Shown here: positions 50,570 to 59,508 of the stretch, in pieces
How positions within the stretch are numbered: the stretch's first letter is position 1
Layout: the number at the start of each line of letters is the position of its first letter
NCBI GenBank assembly: GCA_947589735.1
Contig: CANQCR010000002.1
Location: forward strand, 1-64,000
DNA: 64,000 nucleotides
Source: an uncultured Bacilli bacterium
GTDB taxonomy: Bacteria > Bacillota_I > Bacilli_A > RF39 > UBA660
Direction of reading: 5' to 3'
The notes under the pieces: generated by a model
Databases searched by the model: none
What the model was told of the DNA's origin: nothing
What the model saw: the letters and a program-made list of their open reading frames with translations, nothing else
Program-made: the position numbers and the translations under genes

Positions 50570-51039
50570 TAAGAGGCTTTTTCCGTTATAATCATTGCTT
50601 TAGAATCAATTAGTTTAATAAGTCTGACGAGTGAAAATTTCTTTTTTCTAGGAATCATAATAAGTAGGACTTTCTTTTTATCATTTATTCCCTCGCCATC
50701 AATCGTTGTTACTTGATAATTTAAAGCTCGAAGGCCATCGATTAGTTTATTATCATCTTCAGTAATACAAGTAATCATATTTTCGCCCAAGGCTATTTTT
50801 TCTTCGATAAGACATCCTAAATAGGAACCGGTAAAACAACCTAGGGCAAATGCGACAATTTTAAGGGGTTTACTTGTAAAATTATGGAGCAGAGCAACCG
50901 TCGCATAAATCCAAATAATAGCAATAAAAATATTTAAGATAGCGCCTAATAATTTCTTTTGATTAGAAATGACAATAATTCTAATCGTTGTTAAAATATT
51001 TTCTAAAGTTTTAGCTCCAAAAATCAATATATATTGCAC
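50554..51039 (-). CDS. UPF0316 membrane protein (DUF5698 + DUF2179)
   Basis: Matches the YebE-type architecture: three N-terminal hydrophobic helices (ILTTIRIIVISNQKKLLGAI; NIFIAIIWIYATVALL; VAFALGCFTGSYLGCLIEEK) with ALGENMI, then a soluble DUF2179 domain (ALNYQVTTIDGEG; VLLIMIPRKK; IKLIDSKAMIITEKASYYD). DUF2179 folds like a nucleotide or small-ligand sensor. Function unknown. 161 aa, about normal. Confidence 0.88.
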   Translation of the reverse strand: MQYILIFGAKTLENILTTIRIIVISNQKKLLGAILNIFIAIIWIYATVALLHNFTSKPLKIVAFALGCFTGSYLGCLIEEKIALGENMITCITEDDNKLIDGLRALNYQVTTIDGEGINDKKKVLLIMIPRKKKFSLVRLIKLIDSKAMIITEKASYYDNK

Positions 51040-51113
51040 GCTCTCACCATTTTTATTATTTGATTAAATGGTATTTATATACAAAAAGATAGATTTTTTA
51101 ACATTTAAAATGT

Positions 51114-51119
51114 TATAAT
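51114..51119 (+). promoter_or_regulatory. Extended -10 element of ffh
   Basis: TGtTATAAT upstream of ffh; no convincing -35, so the TG extension is probably important. Confidence 0.5.
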
Positions 51120-51136
51120 GAGATGTAGGTGATAAT

Positions 51137-52435
51137 ATGTTTGAAAGTTTAGGCGATCGCTTACAATCAGCTGTCAATAAAATTAAAGGCTATGGTAAAA
51201 TTACCGAGGATAATATCAGTGACGTAACAAGAGAAATCCGCCTTGCTTTACTAGAAGCCGATGTTAACTATAAAGTTGTTAAAGAGTTTATTAATAATGT
51301 TAAAGAAAAAGCTTTAGGGGAAGAGGTAGCAAAATCTTTAAAACCCGGTGAGATGTTTGTTAAGATCTTAAAAGATGAACTTGTTGATCTTTTAGGTGGT
51401 GATGATGCGCCTCTTTATATGAGTGGTCATCCATCTGTTTTAATGCTTGTCGGCCTACAAGGTAGTGGTAAAACGACAACCATTGGTAAACTAGCTCTTC
51501 GCTTACGAAAAAAGGAAAAGAAGCGTCCTTTATTAGTTGCCTGTGACGTTTATCGTCCTGCTGCTATTGATCAGTTAAAAACATTAGGACGAGAACTTAA
51601 TATTGAGGTTTATTCCGAAGGTAAGGGTAATCCTGTTGAAATAAGTAAAAATGCGATTAAGTATGCGAAAGAAAATAATTATGATTATGTTTTAATTGAT
51701 ACGGCTGGTCGGTTGCATATCGATGAAGAGTTGATGGACGAATTAAATAACATTAACTCTGAAGTAAATCCCGATGAGGTTCTACTAGTTATCGATAGTA
51801 TGACTGGTCAAGATGCGATTAATGTTATTGAGGGCTTCAATAATAAGTTACCTCTTACGGGCGCTATTTTAACGAAATTAGATGGCGACACTAGAGGTGG
51901 TGCGGCTTTATCAATTCGTCATCTTACCAATGTTCCAATTAAGTTTATCGGTATTAGTGAAAAATTAGATGGCTTAGATGAGTTCCACCCTGATCGGATG
52001 GCTTCTAGAATCCTTGGTATGGGCGATCTTATGACGATGATCGAAAAAGCTGAAGACGTGATTGATCAAGATGAAGCAATGAAAACGGCTAAAAGAATGC
52101 AGGAAGGAAAATTTGATCTTGAAGACTTTTTAAGTGCCCTAAAGCAAGTTAAAAAGCTAGGACCTTTAGAAAATTTAATTAAAATGATGCCGGGTATGCC
52201 AAAAGAAGCACGTAATTTAAAAGTTAATCCTAAAGATATGGCTCATATTGAGGCGATTGTCTTATCGATGACACCATATGAACGAAGACATCCAGAATGT
52301 CTTAAGAATAGTCGTAAAATCCGCATATCTAAAGGATGCAATCGGCCGGTTGAAGAGATTAATCGTCTTCTTAAACAATTTGAAGAGATGAAAAAAATGA
52401 TGAAGATGATGAAAAATGGGAAAATGCCATTTTAA
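51137..52435 (+). CDS. ffh: Signal recognition particle protein Ffh
   Basis: SRP54 GTPase that binds signal sequences and 4.5S/6S RNA. N domain helix; G domain with LVGLQGSGKTTTIGKLALRL, CDVYRPAAIDQLKTLG, LIDTAGRLHIDEELMDELN, TKLDGDTRGGAALS; then the Met-rich M domain (FDLEDFLSALKQVKKLGPLE, MMPGMPKE, SRKIRISKGCNR, FEEMKKMMKMMKN). 432 aa, normal. AGGTGAT before ATG. The SRP RNA is not seen in the window. Confidence 0.97.
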   Translation: MFESLGDRLQSAVNKIKGYGKITEDNISDVTREIRLALLEADVNYKVVKEFINNVKEKALGEEVAKSLKPGEMFVKILKDELVDLLGGDDAPLYMSGHPSVLMLVGLQGSGKTTTIGKLALRLRKKEKKRPLLVACDVYRPAAIDQLKTLGRELNIEVYSEGKGNPVEISKNAIKYAKENNYDYVLIDTAGRLHIDEELMDELNNINSEVNPDEVLLVIDSMTGQDAINVIEGFNNKLPLTGAILTKLDGDTRGGAALSIRHLTNVPIKFIGISEKLDGLDEFHPDRMASRILGMGDLMTMIEKAEDVIDQDEAMKTAKRMQEGKFDLEDFLSALKQVKKLGPLENLIKMMPGMPKEARNLKVNPKDMAHIEAIVLSMTPYERRHPECLKNSRKIRISKGCNRPVEEINRLLKQFEEMKKMMKMMKNGKMPF

Positions 52436-52458
52436 AGTGTAGCGATACACTTTTTTTA
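52434..52458 (+). terminator. Terminator after ffh
   Basis: AAAGTGTAGCGATACACTTT followed by T residues. Confidence 0.8.
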
Positions 52459-52565
52459 ATGTTATTAATGTCATAAAAACTGTCAGATATTAACTTTCAT
52501 AGACGCTATAATCTTGCCTATTTACTAACTCTATGTTATCATTATTACAATAGGGTAGTGGTGTG

Positions 52566-55229
52566 ATGAACAAAGATTTTCAACTGATGACCGAAGAAGA
52601 AATTCTTCAAAGTTTAAAAACAAATATTAATGGTCTAACCGATAATGAAGCAAGTGAAAGACTATTTTCTTATGGATTTAATGAACTACCTAAAAAGAAA
52701 AAGGATGGTATCATTAAAATCTTTTTTATGCAATTTTTAAATGCCATTACAATGATTATGATTGCAGCTGCCGTTTTATCTTTTTTAATTCATGAATATA
52801 CTGATGCGATAGCCATTATTTTTATCATTATGGCGGATGCAATTATGGGTACTATTCAAGAATGGCGCGCTAATAAGAGCGCAGAAGCCTTGGCTAATAT
52901 GATTCGGATGAAAACAACTGTTATAAGAGGTGGCAAAGAAGAAGAAATCGATGCTGCTTATTTAACTTTAGGTGATATTGTATCTTTACAATCCGGTGAT
53001 AAAGTACCGGCTGATGGTCGTATTTTAGAGTGTAACAATTTAACGATTGACGAATCTGTTTTAACAGGGGAGTCTTTAGCTAGCAATAAAACTGATGATA
53101 TCCCACTTGAGGTAAAACCAGTGAGTGATGCTAAAAATATGTTATATGCGGGTACTAGTATCCTAACCGGACGGGCAAAAGCTGTTATTGTTGCCACGGG
53201 AGCAAACACCGAAATTGGTAAAATTGCATCTAAAGTAATTAATACAGAAGATACACCATCGCCACTTACTATTAGAATGAATAAGTTTACGAAACAAATT
53301 AGTATTTTAATAGTTATTATTGCGGTTTTATTAATTTTCCTTCTTCTAGGAAAAGACTATACTTTAGATGAGATTTTTATGTCTGTTGTTGGTCTTGCTG
53401 TTTCCGCTATGCCAGAAGGACTTCCACTCGCTTTAACACTTGCTTTGACAATTGGTTCAAGTCGGATGGGACGTCGTAATGTTATTGTTAAAAAATTAAA
53501 TGCTGTTGAATCACTTGGTAGCTGTACTGTTATTGCTAGTGATAAAACGGGTACTTTAACAGTAAATGAGCAAACAGCTAAGAAAATTGTTTTACCTAGC
53601 GGTGATGCCTTTGAAGTATCAGGAACGGGGTATAATGACAATGGTAAAATTATGGGGCCAAAATCTTTAATGCCTCATGCTTTAGCGATTGCTAAATTAG
53701 GATATTTAAATAATGAAGCAGGTCTTACTTATGAAGATAATATGTGGCTTAGTTATGGCGATAGTATTGATGTCGCTTTCTTGGCTCTAGGTAAAAAAGC
53801 GCATTTAAATCTTGATAACTATGATAAATTAGGGGGTATCCCTTATGAGTCAGAAAATAAGTATTCAGCTATTTATTTTCAAAATAATGATGGCGTTATG
53901 TGTACCGTTAAAGGATCTTTAGAAACGGTTTTTACGTTCTGTGATAAGATGCTTGTTGGAAACCGCGTTGTCCCAATTGATAAAGATGTTATTTTAAAAC
54001 AAAATGAGGCTTTAGCTCGTGATGGATACCGCGTTATTGCCTTGGCAGCTAGTGAATTTAAATCTTTTGTAAAGAAAGCTAATTATACGGCGGATGATAT
54101 CCCACCACTCGTTTTCTTTGGGCTTGTCGCTTTTATTGATCCAATTAGAGAAGAAGCGAAAGACTCTATTAAAAAATGTAAGAAAGCGGGTATTAGAGTT
54201 GTTATGGTAACGGGTGATCACCCCTTAACAGCTTATAGTATTGCTAGAGATTTAGGATTAACGAATACCTATGATGAAGTAGCAACCGGGGACGATATTG
54301 CTGAGGCTTTAGCGCTTGGTCATGATAGTTTTGATAAATATGTTAATACTAAAAGAGTATTTACAAGAGTAACGCCTCTTCAAAAGCTTGAAATTATTGA
54401 AGCTTATAAAAGAAATGGCGAGTTTGTCGCTGTAACTGGTGATGGGGTGAATGATGCCCCAGCGATTAAAGCTGCTAATATCGGTATTGCAATGGGTAGC
54501 GGATCGGATGTTGCTAAAGAAACGAGTAATATGATTATTATTGATGATAACTTTATGTCCATTGTATCGGGTATTGAAGAGGGACGTAATGCTTATGCTA
54601 ATATTCGTAAAGTTGTTTATATGTTAGTATCGTGTGGCCTAGCTGAAGTATTGTTCTTTAGTTTATCCATTTTATTAGGTTTACCAATGCCACTTGTGGC
54701 TGTTCAATTATTATGGCTTAATCTAGTTACGGATGGTTTACAAGATCTTGCTTTATCCTTTGAAAAAGAAGAAGAGGATGCCATGAATGAAAAACCTCGT
54801 AGTCCAAGTGAACCATTATTTGATAAATTATTGATTCAAGAAATTGCGGTATCAGGATTATTCATCGGCCTTATCGTTTTCCTTGTTTGGTTTATATTAT
54901 TAAAAGAGTTCAATATGGACACGACTCTAGCTAGAGGTTATATTATGGCTCTTATGGTATTTATGCAAAATATTCATGTCTTTAACTGCCGCAGTGAGAA
55001 AAAATCTACTTTTAAAATTAGTTTATCTAGTAACTGGTTTGTATCTGTTGCTGTCTTCTCATCAATTGGTTTACAAATATTAATTATGGAAGTACCATTC
55101 TTAAGTCATTTCTTAAGTACCGAAAGTATTCCTGTTAATCACCTTATCTTACTATTACTTGCGTCTTTACCAGTTTTAGTCATTATGGAATTATTTAAAT
55201 TACTAAAAAGAGCAAAAGAGGCATCATAA
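52566..55229 (+). CDS. Cation-translocating P-type ATPase, type II (Ca2+-ATPase-like)
   Basis: Membrane pump of the PMCA/SERCA-like type II group. N-terminal cation ATPase domain, actuator LTGES region (IDESVLTGESLA), M4 motif SAMPEGLPLALTLAL, phosphorylation site ASDKTGTLTVNEQ, nucleotide-binding KGSLETVFTFCD, hinge MVTGDHPLTAYSIARDLG and TGDGVNDAPAIKAANIGIAMG, and C-terminal helices with LLWLNLVTDGLQDLALSFE. 887 aa from ATG 52566. Likely exports Ca2+ or Mn2+; the motifs do not separate the two. Stop overlaps the PP2C start (TAATG). A Mn2+ riboswitch follows downstream but does not precede it. Confidence 0.93.
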   Translation: MNKDFQLMTEEEILQSLKTNINGLTDNEASERLFSYGFNELPKKKKDGIIKIFFMQFLNAITMIMIAAAVLSFLIHEYTDAIAIIFIIMADAIMGTIQEWRANKSAEALANMIRMKTTVIRGGKEEEIDAAYLTLGDIVSLQSGDKVPADGRILECNNLTIDESVLTGESLASNKTDDIPLEVKPVSDAKNMLYAGTSILTGRAKAVIVATGANTEIGKIASKVINTEDTPSPLTIRMNKFTKQISILIVIIAVLLIFLLLGKDYTLDEIFMSVVGLAVSAMPEGLPLALTLALTIGSSRMGRRNVIVKKLNAVESLGSCTVIASDKTGTLTVNEQTAKKIVLPSGDAFEVSGTGYNDNGKIMGPKSLMPHALAIAKLGYLNNEAGLTYEDNMWLSYGDSIDVAFLALGKKAHLNLDNYDKLGGIPYESENKYSAIYFQNNDGVMCTVKGSLETVFTFCDKMLVGNRVVPIDKDVILKQNEALARDGYRVIALAASEFKSFVKKANYTADDIPPLVFFGLVAFIDPIREEAKDSIKKCKKAGIRVVMVTGDHPLTAYSIARDLGLTNTYDEVATGDDIAEALALGHDSFDKYVNTKRVFTRVTPLQKLEIIEAYKRNGEFVAVTGDGVNDAPAIKAANIGIAMGSGSDVAKETSNMIIIDDNFMSIVSGIEEGRNAYANIRKVVYMLVSCGLAEVLFFSLSILLGLPMPLVAVQLLWLNLVTDGLQDLALSFEKEEEDAMNEKPRSPSEPLFDKLLIQEIAVSGLFIGLIVFLVWFILLKEFNMDTTLARGYIMALMVFMQNIHVFNCRSEKKSTFKISLSSNWFVSVAVFSSIGLQILIMEVPFLSHFLSTESIPVNHLILLLLASLPVLVIMELFKLLKRAKEAS

Positions 55230-55999
55230 TGTTTGATATTGAAGATTTTGTTATTGTTAATCGTGGCTTGAAAAGAGAAGTTAACCAAGATAATATCTAT
55301 GTTAATGGCTTTAGTTTACCACTTCATAATGATGGGTTTGATAATTATCAAAAAAAGATAAACAGTTCATCAGATACACTTATCTATGGCGTGTTTGATG
55401 GCGTTGGTGGATTAATTAATGGTGAGGTATCATCCTTTAAAGCCACTCATAATATCGATTTAAAAAAAGGCGTATCTTCCTTTTTAAAAGAAGCTAATCA
55501 TGCGATTATCAAAAATAATCAAGAAGAAAAAATGGCTAGTGGTTCGACCGCCTCAATTATAACGATTAAAGGACATAAACTAAATACTTATGAAGTAGGG
55601 GATAGCCCCATCATCATCTATTCTAAGGGACATTTAGAAAAAGTACTGGATGAAAAAAATCCTAAACTACTTAATAATTATTTAGGCAAGGATGAAGATC
55701 TTAAAATAACAACAAATATATATCGTCTTCACCACGATGATCGCATTATCATATGTTCTGATGGCCTTACTAATAATGTTTTAGAAAAAGATATCTTAAA
55801 GATTATTAGTTCTAGTAAAGATGCATCATATATAACCCAAAAGCTTTTAAATCTAGCTCTATTAAATGGTGGGAATGATAATATTTCGATTATTACGTTA
55901 GTCGTTAAAAGAAATTATTATATGTTAGTTTTATTTAGTATTATGCTTCTTTTAATTCTTATCATTATTGTGCAAATTGTTATTCTTCTTTCAATTTGA
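55229..55999 (+). CDS. PP2C-type serine/threonine phosphatase with C-terminal membrane helix
   Basis: Mn2+/Mg2+-dependent phosphatase. The metal motifs are visible: KREVNQDN, VFDGVGG, YEVGDSPIIIYS, IICSDGL and GGNDNIS. Residues about 233-256 form a hydrophobic helix (YYMLVLFSIMLLLILIIIVQIVILL), anchoring it to the membrane. Bacterial PP2Cs usually lie beside a PASTA kinase; here the partner is a P-type ATPase sharing a TAATG junction, so the pump may be phospho-regulated (inference). The TGA stop overlaps the TTGACA of the next promoter. 256 aa. Confidence 0.9.
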   Translation: MFDIEDFVIVNRGLKREVNQDNIYVNGFSLPLHNDGFDNYQKKINSSSDTLIYGVFDGVGGLINGEVSSFKATHNIDLKKGVSSFLKEANHAIIKNNQEEKMASGSTASIITIKGHKLNTYEVGDSPIIIYSKGHLEKVLDEKNPKLLNNYLGKDEDLKITTNIYRLHHDDRIIICSDGLTNNVLEKDILKIISSSKDASYITQKLLNLALLNGGNDNISIITLVVKRNYYMLVLFSIMLLLILIIIVQIVILLSI

Positions 56000-56024
56000 C
56001 AAAAAGGCATAAATGTGATAGTAT
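55996..56024 (+). promoter_or_regulatory. Promoter of Mn2+ riboswitch 2
   Basis: TTGACA (55996-56001), 17 bases, extended -10 TGaTAGTAT (TAGTAT 56019-56024), almost the same as promoter of riboswitch 1; it overlaps the stop codon of the phosphatase gene. Confidence 0.8.
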
Positions 56025-56035
56025 ATAGCCTGTTG

Positions 56036-56154
56036 AAAGGGAGTAGTTCTCATTCTTAGAATGGTTTTGGCTCGTCATTCCGGTTTTAATACCCGGGTCA
56101 AAAGATGTGTTATCGAACAAGACTTTTACACAATGGTGTGAAGTCTTGTTTTTT
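56036..56154 (+). promoter_or_regulatory. yybP-ykoY (Mn2+) riboswitch 2 with terminator
   Basis: Same architecture as riboswitch 1: AAAGGGAGTAGTTCTCATTC at the 5' side, CGTCA and ACCCGGGTCA in the centre, and CGAACAAGACTTTTAC at the 3' side. The expression platform is stronger: CAAGACTT-ttACAC-aatg-GTGTgAAGTCTTG followed by TTTTTT. Metal-stabilised P1 would use the ACTTT arm and prevent this hairpin, so Mn2+ should switch on the downstream gene. Confidence 0.87.
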
Positions 56155-56250
56155 GTCTTTTCAAGACCCGGTATTGTGTAAAAGCATTCCTATTCAAAAT
56201 ATTGCAAAGAAAGGAGTATTAAAAGGCAAATAAGAAAAGGAGTGAAAATT

Positions 56251-56820
56251 ATGAAAACAAAAATTGTATTAAAAAGTGTGCATCCAGAAGAGTATGGGGA
56301 TATCGAAGTTGAATGTCGTGTTTTAGAAAGAGCTGATATACCAGCTTATATTGATACCATCCCAAAAACGGAAAAGTTTATGGGTGTTAAAGTAGCGCCA
56401 GTTGTAGCTAGACGTGCTACTCCAGGTGAAGTAATTCATACAATGCTTACTACCGAAATTGGTGGTAGATTATATTTATTATCTGAAGAATCTAATACGG
56501 CTAGAGAAGGGGATTATGTTGTAACTAATGTTGGTAGTACATCCAACGAACAATATATCGTTCGTGGTGAGAAGTTTGCCAAAATGTATGAAGCTAATGC
56601 AGATGGAACATTTACACCTGTTCCTGATCCTAGAATGTTAACAAGAGTACCAGAAAATATTATGTTTACAACATCTTGGGGTGCTCCAGCTATATGTTTA
56701 ATGGGATCATTCCTTGTTACATATAGTCCAACATCATTTAATACCCTTGAAAAAGATGCCTTTGCTAAAACTTATGCCCCTTATGTACCATCAAATCCAG
56801 AAAAGAAACTAATAGGTTAA
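56251..56820 (+). CDS. Unknown soluble protein under Mn2+ riboswitch 2
   Basis: 189 residues, no signal peptide or membrane segment. Noticeable segments are VAPVVARRATPGEVIHTML, SNTAREGDYVVTNVGSTS and FTTSWGAPAICLMGSFLVTY; the GDYVVTN portion recalls PGDYG-like domains, but I cannot assign it. It is not one of the transporters usually controlled by this riboswitch class. Start ATG 56251 follows AAAAGGAG (ORF track 56242 is a GTG inside that site). Followed by its own terminator. Confidence 0.8.
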   Translation: MKTKIVLKSVHPEEYGDIEVECRVLERADIPAYIDTIPKTEKFMGVKVAPVVARRATPGEVIHTMLTTEIGGRLYLLSEESNTAREGDYVVTNVGSTSNEQYIVRGEKFAKMYEANADGTFTPVPDPRMLTRVPENIMFTTSWGAPAICLMGSFLVTYSPTSFNTLEKDAFAKTYAPYVPSNPEKKLIG

Positions 56821-56835
56821 ACTATTAGTTTTTTT
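56807..56835 (+). terminator. Terminator of the riboswitch-2 gene
   Basis: AAACTAATAG-GTTAAA-CTATTAGTTT with a following T run, overlapping the stop codon. Confidence 0.75.
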
Positions 56836-56901
56836 GCATAGACATTCGTACATTCCTCTTTAGGGTTTTATCATATTATAGATTAGATAAGGAGGATTTG
56901 T

Positions 56902-57177
56902 ATGTTTAATCGAAATTGCTGTCAAAAAAATAATATGTTTAAATGTGGCTGTGGGGAAAGAGAAGTAGCTAATCAAGTTATTGAACCAACAATAACTAAA
57001 TGTGTTCAAAAAGATTTCTACCATGAGGTACCACATATTTGTCCAATTCATACGCATGTAATTAATCGTCACATTTATAATCATACTTATACACCACAAT
57101 ATACTTGTTCTGAAGAAAATCAAGTTGTTAACAATGATTGTGGAAAATGTAGTGGCTTTATGAATCAACGCTACTAA
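56902..57177 (+). CDS. CotD-like small Cys/His-rich spore coat protein
   Basis: 91 residues with many Cys and His: FNRNCCQKNNMFKCGCG, then EVPHICPIHTHVINRHIYNH and TPQYTCSEENQ, ending FMNQRY. The H-x-C/H-P-x-H-T-x-x-x-N-x-H spacing resembles the inner coat protein CotD of Bacillus (HIHPTHTT..NH motif). Family call is from this motif alone. AAGGAGG precedes the ATG, and CATATTATA just upstream could be a sigma-K-type -10. Together with spoIVFA/spoIVFB it suggests some sporulation-derived machinery. Confidence 0.65.
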   Translation: MFNRNCCQKNNMFKCGCGEREVANQVIEPTITKCVQKDFYHEVPHICPIHTHVINRHIYNHTYTPQYTCSEENQVVNNDCGKCSGFMNQRY

Positions 57178-57206
57178 GGTGTTTGGCGACAAATACCTTT
57201 TTTATG
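57175..57206 (+). terminator. Terminator after the CotD-like gene
   Basis: AAGGTGTTTG-GCGA-CAAATACCTT with T run; one G-T wobble. Confidence 0.65.
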
Positions 57207-57210
57207 CATA

Positions 57211-57231
57211 AAAAAAGGGTTACCCCTTTAA
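57211..57231 (-). terminator. Terminator of the VanY-type gene
   Basis: On the minus strand AAGGG-GTAA-CCCTT followed by TTTTT, overlapping the TAA stop. Confidence 0.6.
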
Positions 57232-58184
57232 TTATTTTCAATATAGTAAGCATAATATTCATCAAAAGTAATGTTACTATCATGAATAATGGTTGCAGCA
57301 TCAACACCAACATAGCGATAATGCCATGACTCATAGGTATATCCGGTTATGTTTTCTTTTTCATTTGGATATCTTAAAATAAAGCCAAAATTGTGTGCAT
57401 TATTTTGAAGCCAACTAAAGGCGTCAGTACTTTCAAATTGTGATCCGGTTACACCATAAGTTGTAATATCAACCGAAAGACCGGTTTGATGTTCTGAATG
57501 TCCGGGACGCGCGGCAACACCATCTGTATACGCTTGACCATGGTTTTTTAAATATTGATTATAGACTTCTTCTTGTTCTTTATAAGAACGATAAGCCGAA
57601 TTAATAATTAGCGTTATACCTTCCTCTTTAGCGGCATTAAACATATCGATAAAAGCATTATAAGCTTCATCTCTTAATTTAACATTGGTGCCGTAAGCAT
57701 ACCAGTTTTTAACATCAACTAAATCTTCTGGTTCATAATCACTAGGTAGTTTATAAAATTTATTGTTAATCATTAAAATATCTTTACTTAAATCGGTATC
57801 TTTAATATGACTATACCATTCTTCGTTAGCGCCAGCATTAACCATTGTAACAACCTCAGTTGATGAAGCATTTAAGTGATCATTATAGTATTTAACATAA
57901 TCTTTAAGTTTATTTTTTATATAATAACCTTCCGTGATGATATCAATGTAGACTCTATCATACTCTTCCTCGAGTAAACTATTCATAAAATCTTCATCAG
58001 TTTTTTTTTGTAATAAAGAAACTTCTTCTTTGTTATATCCTTGTTGTAATAGTTTGTATTCAATTGTTTTACGATAGTTTAATTCATTAACCGTTTTAAC
58101 AATGAAAATGATAAGGACAATTAGTAATATAATTGAACATACTAAAACGATTACGGGTTTCTTTTTTAATTTTCTTCCTTTCAT
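57228..58184 (-). CDS. D,D-carboxypeptidase of the VanY/M15B family
   Basis: Zinc peptidase that trims the terminal D-Ala of peptidoglycan stems. N-terminal membrane helix (VIVLVCSIILLIVLIIFIV), a helical linker (about 40-130), and the M15B domain: INSAYRSYKEQEEVYNQYL, ARPGHSEHQTGLSVDI with the zinc His/Asp (SxHxxGxxxD), and WLQNNAHNFGFILRYP, ESWHYRYVG with the last His. 318 aa, single gene with GGAGG before ATG. More likely a housekeeping VanY-like trimmer than a resistance gene: no vanRSHAX genes are visible. Confidence 0.92.
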   Translation of the reverse strand: MKGRKLKKKPVIVLVCSIILLIVLIIFIVKTVNELNYRKTIEYKLLQQGYNKEEVSLLQKKTDEDFMNSLLEEEYDRVYIDIITEGYYIKNKLKDYVKYYNDHLNASSTEVVTMVNAGANEEWYSHIKDTDLSKDILMINNKFYKLPSDYEPEDLVDVKNWYAYGTNVKLRDEAYNAFIDMFNAAKEEGITLIINSAYRSYKEQEEVYNQYLKNHGQAYTDGVAARPGHSEHQTGLSVDITTYGVTGSQFESTDAFSWLQNNAHNFGFILRYPNEKENITGYTYESWHYRYVGVDAATIIHDSNITFDEYYAYYIENN

Positions 58185-58297
58185 AGTATCCTCCGTTATT
58201 CTTATTATACCTCAAAAGTCATAAAAATAATACATAAATTAAAGGATGTGTTAGTTATAAACCAAGGATATTTTCATATATATTATTAGAGGTGTCT

Positions 58298-59455
58298 ATG
58301 AAAAAAATCTTGTTTTTATTTATTTGTTTATTTTTATTTATAGGTGGCGTTTTGGCGAAAGAAGATAATTCTTTATCGCCCAAAGCTAAAAGTGCGATTA
58401 TTATGGAAGCGGATAGTGGGGAAGTTTTATATCAATATAATGCCCATGCCAAATTAGCGCCCGCTTCGATGACTAAAATGATGAGCTTAGTTTTAATTAT
58501 GGAAGCGATTGATAAAGGTGTTATAAAATATGATGAGATGGTTACGGTTAGTAAGAATGCTTCTGATATGGGCGGATCGCAAATATTACTTGAAACCGGC
58601 GAAAGTATGAGTGTTGATGATCTTCTTAAAGGAATTACGGTGGCGAGTGGGAATGATGCTGTCGTCGCACTCGCTGAAAAAATTGCTGGTACCGAAGATA
58701 ATTTTGTTAAAATGATGAATGATAAAGCTAAAGAGTTGGGTTTAAAAAATACTAACTTTAAAAATTGTCATGGACTGGACGCTAAAGATCATTATTCAAG
58801 TGCCTATGATATGGCTATTATTGCCAAAGAATTAGTTAAACATCAAAAAATATTAGATTATAGTTCCATCTATGAAACATACTTAAGAAAGGGAACTGAT
58901 AAACAGACATGGCTTGTTAACACCAATAAATTAGTGCGTTTTAAGCAAGGCGTGGATGGCCTAAAAACTGGTTATACATCATCATCTGGTTATTGCCTTA
59001 CCGCAACCATGAAAAAAGATAATATGCGGATTATTGCCGTTACGATGGGTGAGCCTAGTAGTGATGTAAGAAATGATGAAGTAAGTGGAATGTTAGATTA
59101 TGCTTTTGCGCAATATGCGATGAATACCATTTATAATAAAGGAACTATTGTTGATAATATTAAATTAGAAAAATCTGATATGGAAAACGTTGATGTCGTC
59201 CCTATAGAAGATGCTAAAGTATTATATAAAAAAACGGATGGCAAGAAAGATATTCAAACCGAAATTAAATATGATAAAATCAAAAAAGAAATAAAGGTCG
59301 GTGATGTGATTGGTGAACTTATCTTAAAAGATGGAGATAAGAAGATAAAAAGTGTTCCTTTAACGGTTAATAAAAATGTTGGTAAAGCTAGTTTTATAGA
59401 TTTACTTATACGGTATTTTAAAGATATGATTACAGGTAATATCAAAATAAATTAA
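58298..59455 (+). CDS. D-alanyl-D-alanine carboxypeptidase (DacA/DacF-type PBP)
   Basis: Serine-type low-molecular-mass penicillin-binding protein. Signal peptide (ILFLFICLFLFIGGVLA), active-site SxxK as ASMTKMM, SxN as VASGNDA, KTG as LKTGYTSSSGY, and a C-terminal PBP5-like domain with an amphipathic membrane-binding tail (IDLLIRYFKDMITG). 385 aa. GAGGTG fits ATG 58298. The next gene is 53 bases downstream with a separate -10 (GATATAATT) in between. Confidence 0.94.
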   Translation: MKKILFLFICLFLFIGGVLAKEDNSLSPKAKSAIIMEADSGEVLYQYNAHAKLAPASMTKMMSLVLIMEAIDKGVIKYDEMVTVSKNASDMGGSQILLETGESMSVDDLLKGITVASGNDAVVALAEKIAGTEDNFVKMMNDKAKELGLKNTNFKNCHGLDAKDHYSSAYDMAIIAKELVKHQKILDYSSIYETYLRKGTDKQTWLVNTNKLVRFKQGVDGLKTGYTSSSGYCLTATMKKDNMRIIAVTMGEPSSDVRNDEVSGMLDYAFAQYAMNTIYNKGTIVDNIKLEKSDMENVDVVPIEDAKVLYKKTDGKKDIQTEIKYDKIKKEIKVGDVIGELILKDGDKKIKSVPLTVNKNVGKASFIDLLIRYFKDMITGNIKIN

Positions 59456-59508
59456 CTCTTTTTATTTACCATTAGTTATGATATAATTATCGTAATGAAG
59501 GTGGATAT

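Noticed and set aside
57228-58184. Vancomycin resistance operon
   Set aside because: VanY-type carboxypeptidase occurs alone, with no vanR, vanS, vanH, ligase or vanX genes nearby, so housekeeping stem-peptide trimming is more likely.
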